Assembly (NCBI GenBank): GCA_900552925.1
Contig: USBH01000096.1
Coordinates: forward strand, 1-6,470
DNA: 6,470 nucleotides
From: an uncultured Oscillospiraceae bacterium
Lineage (GTDB): Bacteria; Bacillota; Clostridia; Oscillospirales; Acutalibacteraceae
Direction of reading: 5' to 3'
The notes beneath the pieces were generated by a model. It searched no databases and was not told the origin of the DNA. It saw only the letters and a program-made list of their open reading frames with translations. Position 1 is the stretch's first letter. Every line of letters begins with the position of its first letter. The position numbers and the translations under genes are program-made. Positions 1-5,661 of the stretch are shown one piece after another.

Positions 1-85
1 CTACTTTTTTCTTTCTTTCTGTTCCTCTCTGTCCAATTTGTATTGTAGCTCTACAGGAAATTCGAGGATTTCCGGTAAAAAATGC
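1..85. other. Non-coding contig start with pyrimidine-rich tract
   Basis: No gene is visible here. Bases 4-33 are almost all T and C, including a run of six T at 5-10. Such a run could be the tail of a terminator whose stem lies before the window, which would fit rplS having its own promoter just downstream. With the stem absent this cannot be shown. The low-complexity tract may also simply be where the assembly broke. Confidence 0.4.
56..73. repeat. Short inverted repeat upstream of the rplS promoter
   Basis: GGAAAT at 56-61 is the exact reverse complement of ATTTCC at 68-73, with a 6-base loop. No T-run follows on either strand, so it is not a convincing terminator. It sits about 12 bases upstream of the -35 box at 86-91, where a regulator could bind. 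A six-base arm can easily arise by chance. Confidence 0.3.
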
Positions 86-114
86 TTGCAATTTCCGCGG
101 GGATGTGCTAAACT
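86..114 (+). promoter_or_regulatory. Sigma-A type promoter of rplS
   Basis: A -35 box TTGCAA (86-91) is separated by exactly 17 bases from a -10 box TAAACT (109-114). The -10 is preceded by TGC (106-108), which is an extended -10 motif. Transcription should begin near 121 and give an untranslated leader of about 130 bases before the rplS start at 252. This shows rplS can be transcribed independently of the trmD/rpsP genes that usually precede it. Confidence 0.75.
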
Positions 115-120
115 ATTTAA

Positions 121-229
121 GCATTTGAAATCCGTCGGCCCTCAGATGCTGCCGATGGGGTTCGATGCACGGTGCAAACCGCGTCATTGAAGCGGGCAGT
201 CCTCTGTGCAATGCACATGAATGTCTGAG
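121..229 (+). promoter_or_regulatory. Structured rplS leader, candidate L19 autoregulatory leader
   Basis: The leader between the predicted start site and the Shine-Dalgarno folds well by eye. Helix A pairs 132-139 with 151-158 (8 pairs, one G-U) around an 11-base loop. Helix B pairs 159-162 with 177-180 and 166-168 with 174-176. Helix C pairs 205-209 with 213-217. A closing helix can pair 121-127 with 218-224, with three G-U pairs. Loop bases 141-146 (CTCAGA) are perfectly complementary to TCTGAG at 224-229, so a pseudoknot is possible; it competes with the closing helix for base 224. Ribosomal protein L19 leaders are known upstream of rplS in low-GC Gram-positive bacteria, and the location fits. 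I did not match a covariance model, so membership in that family is inference. Confidence 0.5.
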
Positions 230-251
230 TATAATTTAGGAGGAAAATCAA

Positions 252-596
252 ATGGACGCACTTAAGATCATTGCCGCCGATTCCGTCAAGGAGCAGGCGC
301 CCCAGTTCAGCGTTGGCGATACCGTTCGCGTCAGCGTCAACATCCGCGAGGGTGACAGAGAGAGAATTCAGCAGTTCGAGGGCACGGTCATCGCCCGCAA
401 GGGTTCCGGCGTCGCCGAGACTTTCACCGTCCGCCGCGTTTCCTACGGCGTCGGCGTGGAGAGAGTTTTCCCGCTGCATTCCCCGAACGTGAAGGAAGTT
501 GCGATCGTCCGTAAGGGCCGCGTACGCCGCGCGAAGCTCTACTACCTGCGCGACAGAGTCGGTAAGGCAGCGAAGGTTAAGGAACAGCTTCGATAA
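252..596 (+). CDS. rplS: 50S ribosomal protein L19
   Basis: This 114-residue protein is L19, a component of the large ribosomal subunit located near the 30S-50S interface. The length is normal for the family (about 110-120). The family core is all present: [12 protein letters not shown] at 42-53, the [22 protein letters not shown] stretch at about 57-78, and the basic tail motif [11 protein letters not shown] at about 92-102. The start is set by a perfect AGGAGG at 238-243, eight bases before the ATG. It has its own promoter and a structured leader, and is followed by a terminator hairpin, so its level can be set separately from the genes after it. Arg-rich segments fit rRNA binding. Identity is nearly certain. 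Confidence 0.98.
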   Translation: MDALKIIAADSVKEQAPQFSVGDTVRVSVNIREGDRERIQQFEGTVIARKGSGVAETFTVRRVSYGVGVERVFPLHSPNVKEVAIVRKGRVRRAKLYYLRDRVGKAAKVKEQLR

Positions 597-614
597 TCGA
601 ATAGCACACGGAAT

Positions 615-643
615 AAAAGGGGCAATATGTTTGTCCCTTTTTT
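615..643 (+). terminator. Rho-independent terminator after rplS
   Basis: Bases 615-625 pair with 631-641 to give an 11-pair stem (one G-U) and a 5-base loop, and the strand ends in six T (638-643). It starts 18 bases after the rplS stop. The next gene, lepB, begins only 24 bases later and no promoter fits between them. The hairpin may therefore act as a partial terminator that lowers expression of lepB and the genes after it relative to L19. Confidence 0.8.
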
Positions 644-667
644 GCTTTATCTGCGGAGAATGAAGAT

Positions 668-1243
668 ATGGAAAAAGTTAGCAACAATCCGCCGATGGTC
701 CCGGCAAAGGGTGTAAAAACACTGTATGAATGGCTTGAGGAGATCGTCATCGCGCTGACGCTCGTGATCCTCGTGTTTACCTTCCTGTTCCGCGTCGTCA
801 CGGTGACGGGCGAATCGATGCTGCCGAACTTCGTGGAGGGCCAGAAGCTGATCGTCACGAACCTCGGCCATTCGGTCGAGCAGGGGACGGTCGTGGTCAT
901 CACGAATGTCCTGAACGAGCCGATCATCAAGCGCGTGATCGCGACGGAGGGCCAGACGGTCGACATCGACTACGAGACCGGCGTCGTCTATGTGGACGGC
1001 GAGGCCGTGGACGAGACGCAGTTCGGCCTTGAAAACGGCATCACGACGCGGCCGTACAGCACGCTGGAGGCGATGGTCTTTCCACAGACCGTGCCCGAGG
1101 GCTGCGTTTTCGTCCTCGGCGACAACCGCAGCGTCTCCAAGGACAGCCGGTACACCGAGGTCGGCATGGTCGACACGCGGCATATCCTCGGCGAGGCAGT
1201 CTTTACGCTCTACCCGTTCGACCGCTTCGGTGTGATCGAATGA
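668..1243 (+). CDS. lepB: Signal peptidase I (type I leader peptidase)
   Basis: This 191-residue membrane serine protease (family S26) cleaves signal peptides from proteins exported through Sec or Tat, acting on the outer face of the membrane. A short cytoplasmic N-terminus is followed by one hydrophobic segment at about 25-44. Then come the box with nucleophile Ser50 (GESMLPNF), the box with general base Lys88 (IIKRVIATEG, 86-95), and the conserved GDNRSVSKDSR at 151-161. One membrane anchor and a short length are typical of Gram-positive SipS-like enzymes; the E. coli enzyme is longer with two segments. The ATG has GGAG at 655-658, nine bases upstream. Its position between rplS and rbgA is common in Clostridia and related groups. 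No separate promoter is visible, so it probably depends on read-through of the rplS terminator. Confidence 0.95.
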   Translation: MEKVSNNPPMVPAKGVKTLYEWLEEIVIALTLVILVFTFLFRVVTVTGESMLPNFVEGQKLIVTNLGHSVEQGTVVVITNVLNEPIIKRVIATEGQTVDIDYETGVVYVDGEAVDETQFGLENGITTRPYSTLEAMVFPQTVPEGCVFVLGDNRSVSKDSRYTEVGMVDTRHILGEAVFTLYPFDRFGVIE

Positions 1244-1264
1244 CGGAAAGGGAGGCGCAGAGCA

Positions 1265-2152
1265 ATGAGTGAAGTACAATCGGTGCAGTGGTTTCCGGGC
1301 CATATGGCGAAAACGCGCCGCGCGATCCAGAGCAGCTTAAAGCTCGTCGACATCGTCGCGGAGCTGATCGACGCGCGGATCCCGGTGAGCAGCCGCAATC
1401 CGGTTTTGAAGAGCATCATCGGCAGCAAGCCGAAGATCGTCCTGATGAACAAGGCCGACATGGCCGACCCCGCGCAGACCGCGCAGTGGGTCGAATACTT
1501 CCGGCAGCAAAAGACGACGGCGCTCCCGATTGACTGCAAGACGGGAAAGGGGCTGAACCGCCTGATGCCGGAAATCCGGAACATCCTGCGCGAGCAGATC
1601 GCCGCGTGGGAGCGCAAGGGCATGACGGGCAGGCCGATCCGCATCATGGTCGTCGGCGTGCCGAACGTCGGCAAATCGTCGCTGATCAACCGCCTCTGTA
1701 AGGGCGGCGGCGCGGGCAAGGCCGCCGTGCAGGATAAGCCGGGCGTGACGCGCCGCAACCAGTGGTTCGCGATCGGCAAGGGCTTCGAGCTGCTCGACAC
1801 GCCGGGCGTGCTCTGGCCGAAATTCGAGGACCCGGTCGTCGGCGAGCATCTCGCGTTTACCGGCGCGGTGCGCGACGAGATCCTCGACGCCGAGGGGCTT
1901 TCCTACCGGCTGCTGGAGCTTTTGCAGACACTGTACCCGCAGGCGGTCAACACGCGCTATAAGACGGAAATCGACCCGGCCGAGGGGCTGAAGGGCCACG
2001 AGATCCTCGAGCGCATCGGCAGAAAGCGCGGCATGCTGATCGCCGGCGGCGAGATCGACACCGAGCGCGCGGCGGTCAACGTGCTGGACGAATACCGCGG
2101 CGGCAAGCTCGGACGCATCACGCTCGAGCCGGTCGGTCGCCCGTTGACCTGA
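1265..2152 (+). CDS. rbgA: Ribosome biogenesis GTPase RbgA (YlqF)
   Basis: This 295-residue GTPase helps late assembly of the 50S subunit, where it is needed for stable incorporation of proteins such as L16 in Bacillus. The GTPase motifs are in the circularly permuted order of the YlqF/YawG family: G4 NKAD at 62-65, G5-like DCKTG at 90-94, then the P-loop GVPNVGKSS at 131-139, a candidate G2 threonine in PGVTRR (159-164), and G3 DTPG at 178-181. The N-terminal WFPGHMAKTRR (9-19) contains His13, which corresponds to the catalytic His9 of B. subtilis RbgA. The C-terminal half is the helical RNA-binding part. A GGGAGG at 1250-1255 precedes the start by nine bases, and the gap from lepB is 21 bases. 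Placement next to rplS and rnhB is the classical Firmicutes context. Confidence 0.96.
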   Translation: MSEVQSVQWFPGHMAKTRRAIQSSLKLVDIVAELIDARIPVSSRNPVLKSIIGSKPKIVLMNKADMADPAQTAQWVEYFRQQKTTALPIDCKTGKGLNRLMPEIRNILREQIAAWERKGMTGRPIRIMVVGVPNVGKSSLINRLCKGGGAGKAAVQDKPGVTRRNQWFAIGKGFELLDTPGVLWPKFEDPVVGEHLAFTGAVRDEILDAEGLSYRLLELLQTLYPQAVNTRYKTEIDPAEGLKGHEILERIGRKRGMLIAGGEIDTERAAVNVLDEYRGGKLGRITLEPVGRPLT

Positions 2153-2179
2153 GGCGCAGCGCCGGAGTGGAGAAACAAT

Positions 2180-2776
2180 ATGGATTATACGTATGAACAC
2201 AACGCGTACCTGCGCGGCTTCACCGCGGTGTGCGGCATCGACGAGGCTGGCCGCGGGCCGCTGGCGGGGCCGGTCTGCGCGGCGGCGGTTCTGCTGCCGG
2301 AGGGGCTCGTCATCGACGGGCTCAACGATTCGAAGAAGTTGAGCGAGAAAAAGCGCGATCTGCTTTTCCCCGTGATTCAGGAAAACGCGCTGGCCTTTGG
2401 CATCGGCTTTGCCGACGAGAAGGAGATCGACGAGATCAACATCCTGCAGGCGACGTTCCTCGCGATGCGCCGCGCCTTCGACGCGATGCAGCGGCGCTGC
2501 GACTACGTGCTGGTCGACGGCAACCGCATGCCGCCGATGCCGGTGCCCGGGGAGACGGTCGTGAAGGGCGATGCGAAAAGCCCGAGCATTGCGGCGGCTT
2601 CGATCCTCGCAAAGGTCTCGAGGGACCGGGTGATGCTGGAATATGCGAAGCAGTATCCCGAATATCAATTTGAAAAGCACAAGGGCTACGGCACCAAGGC
2701 GCACGTCGAGGCACTGCGCGCCTTTGGCCCGTCGCCGATCCACCGCAGGACGTTCCTGAAGAAAATTCTGGGGTAG
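2180..2776 (+). CDS. rnhB: Ribonuclease HII
   Basis: This 198-residue nuclease cuts the RNA strand of RNA-DNA hybrids and nicks DNA 5' of single misincorporated ribonucleotides, starting ribonucleotide excision repair. The signature GIDEAGRGPLAGPV at 19-32 carries two metal ligands, Asp21 and Glu22, and the GRG loop that reads the ribose 2'-OH. Further ligands are Asp113 in VDGN and probably Asp131 in KGDAKS. SIAAASILAKVSRDR (136-150) and KGYGT (168-172, with the tyrosine thought to stack at the RNA-DNA junction) complete the family pattern. Length is typical. A GGAG at 2169-2172 lies seven bases before the ATG. The gap from rbgA is 27 bases, and the stop almost abuts the next gene. All key residues are present. 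Confidence 0.97.
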   Translation: MDYTYEHNAYLRGFTAVCGIDEAGRGPLAGPVCAAAVLLPEGLVIDGLNDSKKLSEKKRDLLFPVIQENALAFGIGFADEKEIDEINILQATFLAMRRAFDAMQRRCDYVLVDGNRMPPMPVPGETVVKGDAKSPSIAAASILAKVSRDRVMLEYAKQYPEYQFEKHKGYGTKAHVEALRAFGPSPIHRRTFLKKILG

Positions 2777-2780
2777 GTGG
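2775..2780 (+). promoter_or_regulatory. Ribosome binding site that sets the yraN start
   Basis: AGGTGG at 2775-2780 lies five bases before ATG 2786 and overlaps the rnhB stop codon TAG at 2774-2776. The other in-frame start, GTG at 2777, falls inside this site and has only GGGG three bases upstream. This favours ATG 2786 and suggests translation of yraN is coupled to the end of rnhB. Confidence 0.55.
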
Positions 2781-2785
2781 CGGCT

Positions 2786-3142
2786 ATGGTCAACACGGGC
2801 GCCGGGAAAACCGGCGAGCGATTGGCGGCGGATTACCTGCGCAAAAAGGGGTACAGCATCCTGGCCGTGAATTTCCGGTGCCGCTTCGGCGAGATCGACG
2901 TGATCGCGCAGAACAGAAAGTACATCGCGTTCGTCGAGGTCAAGACGCGCGGTGCGGGGAGCTTTGTGCATCCGCTCGAGGCGATCACGCCGGCCAAGTG
3001 CGCGCGGATTGTCAAAACCGCGCAGTTTTACCTGCTCGCGCACCCGACGAAGCTGCAGCCGCGCTTTGACGCCGCCGCGGTTTTCATGCGCGGGGATGGT
3101 GCGGCGCAGATCGAATACATCGAGAACGCGTTTCAGGCATGA
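2786..3142 (+). CDS. yraN: UPF0102 family protein YraN, nuclease-like
   Basis: From ATG 2786 this is 118 residues; a GTG at 2777 would add three. The UPF0102 (YraN/COG0792) signature is clear: GKTGERLAADYLRKKGY at 7-23, then NFRCRFGEIDVIAQ at 29-42, and FVEVKTR at 49-55. The acidic residues Glu36, Asp38 and Glu51 with Lys53 match the PD-(D/E)XK nuclease-like fold predicted for the family, so a role in DNA processing is often suggested. I treat that as family-level inference because the function is not settled. The gene follows rnhB after nine bases, and rnhB-yraN adjacency is widespread in bacteria. There is no signal peptide, so it is probably cytoplasmic. Confidence 0.88.
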   Translation: MVNTGAGKTGERLAADYLRKKGYSILAVNFRCRFGEIDVIAQNRKYIAFVEVKTRGAGSFVHPLEAITPAKCARIVKTAQFYLLAHPTKLQPRFDAAAVFMRGDGAAQIEYIENAFQA

Positions 3143-3170
3143 AAGTTTTTAGGGAAAGGTTGGGAGAAGC

Positions 3171-4106
3171 ATGCGGTATTTTGACCTGCACTGCGATACG
3201 CTGGTGGAGTGTCTGAGCAAGGGAAAGTCGCTTTTGCGAAACGACCTGCACGTCAGCGTGGAAAAGGGCGCGCGGTTTGCGCCGTACATCCAGTGTGCGG
3301 CGGTCTGGCTGCCGGATACCGTCCGCGGCGCGGAGGCTTTTGCGTATTTTGAGCGCCATGCGGACTTTCTGGACCGCGCGGTCGAAAGCGGCGCTTTCCG
3401 CCTGATCCGCACCGGCGCGGACGTCGAAGCGCTCGAAAACGCGCAGGGCGTCGGCCTGATGCTGACGGTCGAGGGCGGCGCGGCGATTGCCGGAAAGCTC
3501 GAAAACATCGCGCGTCTGCGGGCGCGCGGCGTGCGCATGATGACGCTCACATGGAACGGCAGCAACGAAATCGGCAGCGGCGTGCTCTCCGGCGACGCCT
3601 TCGGCCTGACGCCGTTCGGCCGGCAGGCGGTCGCCGCGCTGGAGCGGCAGGGTATCGTGATCGACGTCTCCCACGCGAGCGAGCGCCTTTTCGAGGACGT
3701 CGCGTCCAACACGTCGCGCCCGTTCGTCGCGTCGCATTCGAATGCGAAAGCTGTCTGCGGCCATGCGCGCAACCTGACGGACGCGCAGTTTGCGGAGATC
3801 CGCTCGCGCGGCGGTCTGGTCGGCCTGAATTTCTACAAGGCCTTCCTGAACGACGCGCCGGAAAAGGCGGGCATCGACGACCTCTACGCGCACGCGGAGC
3901 ATTTCCTCGCGCTCGGCGGCGAAGATGTGCTCGCGATGGGCAGCGACTTCGACGGCTCGACGATGCCGCACGGCATCACGGGCCTCGAGTCGGTCGAAGC
4001 GATCGCCGAGGCTTTCCTGCGCCGCAACCTTTCCGAATCGCTCGTGCGCAGGATTTTCTTTGAAAACGCGGCGTCCTTTTTCAAACGCTTTGACAGGGCG
4101 GCCTGA
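3171..4106 (+). CDS. Membrane dipeptidase family M19 (renal dipeptidase-like)
   Basis: This 311-residue zinc hydrolase belongs to the M19 family of the amidohydrolase superfamily, which cleaves dipeptides, often with a D- or non-standard C-terminal residue. All expected ligands of the two-zinc site are visible: His7 and Asp9 (DLHCDT, 5-10), bridging Glu101 (TVEGG), His168 (DVSHAS), His189 (ASHSNA) and Asp259 in GSDFDG. The barrel signature TLTWNGSNEIGSG lies at 125-137. There is no signal peptide or anchor, so despite the family name it is probably cytoplasmic. GGGAG at 3162-3166 is only four bases from the ATG, somewhat close, but the family N-terminus begins right at this Met. The gap from yraN is 28 bases. 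Its last codons contain the -35 box of the thrC promoter. The substrate cannot be read from sequence; peptide recycling is a guess. Confidence 0.93.
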   Translation: MRYFDLHCDTLVECLSKGKSLLRNDLHVSVEKGARFAPYIQCAAVWLPDTVRGAEAFAYFERHADFLDRAVESGAFRLIRTGADVEALENAQGVGLMLTVEGGAAIAGKLENIARLRARGVRMMTLTWNGSNEIGSGVLSGDAFGLTPFGRQAVAALERQGIVIDVSHASERLFEDVASNTSRPFVASHSNAKAVCGHARNLTDAQFAEIRSRGGLVGLNFYKAFLNDAPEKAGIDDLYAHAEHFLALGGEDVLAMGSDFDGSTMPHGITGLESVEAIAEAFLRRNLSESLVRRIFFENAASFFKRFDRAA

Positions 4107-4118
4107 ATACAGTATAAT
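4090..4118 (+). promoter_or_regulatory. Perfect-consensus sigma-A promoter for thrC
   Basis: TTGACA at 4090-4095 and TATAAT at 4113-4118 match the consensus at all twelve positions, with the ideal 17-base spacer. The -35 box and most of the spacer lie in the last codons of the dipeptidase gene, whose stop codon is 4104-4106. Transcription should start near 4125, about 41 bases before the thrC ATG. That leader is too short for a T-box or typical attenuator. Small 4-pair stems are possible at 4126-4138 and 4140-4152. Confidence 0.85.
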
Positions 4119-4152
4119 GAGGGTGCCCGAACGACGGGAATTCTGAAAGAAT

Positions 4153-4157
4153 GGAGG
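4153..4157 (+). promoter_or_regulatory. Ribosome binding site that sets the thrC start
   Basis: GGAGG at 4153-4157 is eight bases before ATG 4166. An earlier in-frame ATG at 4151 overlaps this site and has no good site of its own, so 4166 is the better start. The protein then begins MQYKSTR, like other threonine synthases. Confidence 0.8.
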
Positions 4158-4165
4158 CTCACGCC

Positions 4166-5656
4166 ATGCAATATAAAAGTACGCGGAACGCGGCGCTGCG
4201 CGTGACGGCCGCGCAGGCCATCGCGCAGGGCATCTCCGACGAGGGCGGCCTGTTTGTGCCCGAAACCTTTCCGGCCGCCGACCTCAATGCAATGCTGCCG
4301 CTCGACTATGTCGGCCGCGCCGAATACGTGCTCGCGCGCTTTCTGACGGATTTTACCGCAGAGGAGATCGCGCAGTGCGCCGCGCGCGCCTACAGCCCGG
4401 AAAAATTCGAGAACGGCAGCCCGGCGAAAGTCGTTTCGCTCGATGCACACGGGGAGAACAAGCACGTTCTCGAGCTCTGGCACGGTCCGACCTGCGCCTT
4501 CAAGGATATGGCGCTGCAGATCCTGCCGCACCTGCTGACCAAATCGCTCAGTAAGACGGCGGACGGCAAGACGGCCGTGATCCTCGTCGCGACCTCCGGC
4601 GATACCGGCAAGGCCGCGCTCGAGGGCTTCCGCGACGTTGCCGGCACCGAAATGATCGTGTTTTATCCGGAAAACGGCGTCAGCCCGATGCAGAAGCGCC
4701 AGATGGACACGCAGGAGGGGGCGAACCTCTGCGTCTGCGCGATCGAGGGCAATTTCGACGACGCGCAGACCGGCGTCAAGCGCATCTTCACGAATGCGGC
4801 GGTAAAAGCGGCGCTCGCGGCGCACAATAAGATGTTCTCCAGCGCGAATTCGATCAACTGGGGCCGTCTGCTGCCGCAGATCGTCTACTACTTCTCCGCG
4901 TATCTCGACCTTGTGCAGGCGGGCAAGACAGCGATGGGCGACCCGATCAACGTCGTCGTGCCGACGGGCAACTTCGGCAACATCCTCGCGGCCTACTATG
5001 CGAAGCGCATGGGCCTGCCGGTCCGGAAGTTCATCTGCGCCTCGAACCGCAACAATATCCTGACGGACTTTATCCGCACCGGCGTGTACGACCGGAAGCG
5101 CGATTTTTACACGACGATTTCGCCGTCGATGGACATTCTGGTCTCGAGCAACCTCGAGCGCCTTCTGTTCCACCTCTGCGGCGAGGACGATAAAAAGCTG
5201 GCGGCGTGGATGGAGTCGCTGCAGAGCGGCGGCGCCTACACGGTCGACGGCGAAACGGCGGACGCGGTGCGCGCGCTGTTCTGGGCCGGATGCTGCGACG
5301 ACGCGGAGACGGTCGACGTGATCCGGGACGTGTTCCAGAGCGACGGCTACCTCTGTGACCCGCACACGGCGGTCGCGATGGGCGTGTACGCGCAGTACAC
5401 GGCGGAGACCGGCGATGCGACGCCGACGGTGATCGCCTCGACGGCGAGCCCGTACAAATTCTCCGACAGCGTTCTCGATGCGTTCGACTGCGCGAAGCCG
5501 GCCGATGAGTTTGAAAAGGCCGCGCTGCTCGCGGAGCTTTCCGGCACGTCGATCCCGCAGCCGATTCAGGCGCTGCGCGGCAAGCCCGTCCGCTTTGAAA
5601 ACCGCTGTGCGGCGGACAAGATGGCGGACTTTGTGCTCGAAAAGGTCGGGGTGTAA
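4166..5656 (+). CDS. thrC: Threonine synthase
   Basis: This 496-residue PLP enzyme converts O-phosphohomoserine to threonine and phosphate, the last step of threonine synthesis. The N-terminal STRN...GISDEGGLFVPE (5-33) is the usual threonine synthase opening. Lys113 in HGPTCAFKDMALQ (106-118) is the PLP-binding lysine. VATSGDTGKAA (141-151) and VPTGNFGN (near 265) are the loops that hold the cofactor phosphate and ring. At nearly 500 residues it fits the longer bacterial/fungal form, not the short plant-like form of about 350. A start 15 bases earlier (4151) is possible but lacks a ribosome binding site. The gene has its own strong promoter. Homoserine dehydrogenase and homoserine kinase genes are not in the window, so the pathway is split or lies elsewhere. 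The next gene begins 5 bases after the stop. Confidence 0.96.
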   Translation: MQYKSTRNAALRVTAAQAIAQGISDEGGLFVPETFPAADLNAMLPLDYVGRAEYVLARFLTDFTAEEIAQCAARAYSPEKFENGSPAKVVSLDAHGENKHVLELWHGPTCAFKDMALQILPHLLTKSLSKTADGKTAVILVATSGDTGKAALEGFRDVAGTEMIVFYPENGVSPMQKRQMDTQEGANLCVCAIEGNFDDAQTGVKRIFTNAAVKAALAAHNKMFSSANSINWGRLLPQIVYYFSAYLDLVQAGKTAMGDPINVVVPTGNFGNILAAYYAKRMGLPVRKFICASNRNNILTDFIRTGVYDRKRDFYTTISPSMDILVSSNLERLLFHLCGEDDKKLAAWMESLQSGGAYTVDGETADAVRALFWAGCCDDAETVDVIRDVFQSDGYLCDPHTAVAMGVYAQYTAETGDATPTVIASTASPYKFSDSVLDAFDCAKPADEFEKAALLAELSGTSIPQPIQALRGKPVRFENRCAADKMADFVLEKVGV

Positions 5657-5661
5657 ATCGC

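Noticed and set aside
56..73. Hairpin as a terminator of an upstream gene
   Set aside because: No T-run follows the stem on either strand.
230..235. TATAAT just upstream of the rplS ribosome binding site, as a second promoter
   Set aside because: A start about 7 bases downstream would fall within the AGGAGG at 238-243 and remove the binding site, and there is no good -35 box at 17-18 bases.
117..479. Minus-strand open frame covering the leader and part of rplS
   Set aside because: It overlaps the promoter, structured leader and the rplS coding region in antisense, and its product resembles nothing I recognise.
1337..3043. Long open frame of 568 codons on the minus strand opposite rbgA, rnhB and yraN
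   Set aside because: It lies antisense to three clearly identified genes, has low-complexity Arg/Ala/Asp/Leu-rich composition and no recognisable motif. Such frames are expected opposite GC-rich codons.
4107..4165. T-box riboswitch or threonine attenuator before thrC
   Set aside because: The leader from the predicted start site is only about 41 bases, too short for a T-box, and it has no run of Thr codons or terminator hairpin.
3884..5365. Long minus-strand open frame (493 codons) opposite the dipeptidase and thrC
   Set aside because: It is Arg/Val/Ala-rich and spans the intergenic promoter and most of thrC in antisense, with no family features. It is a compositional shadow.
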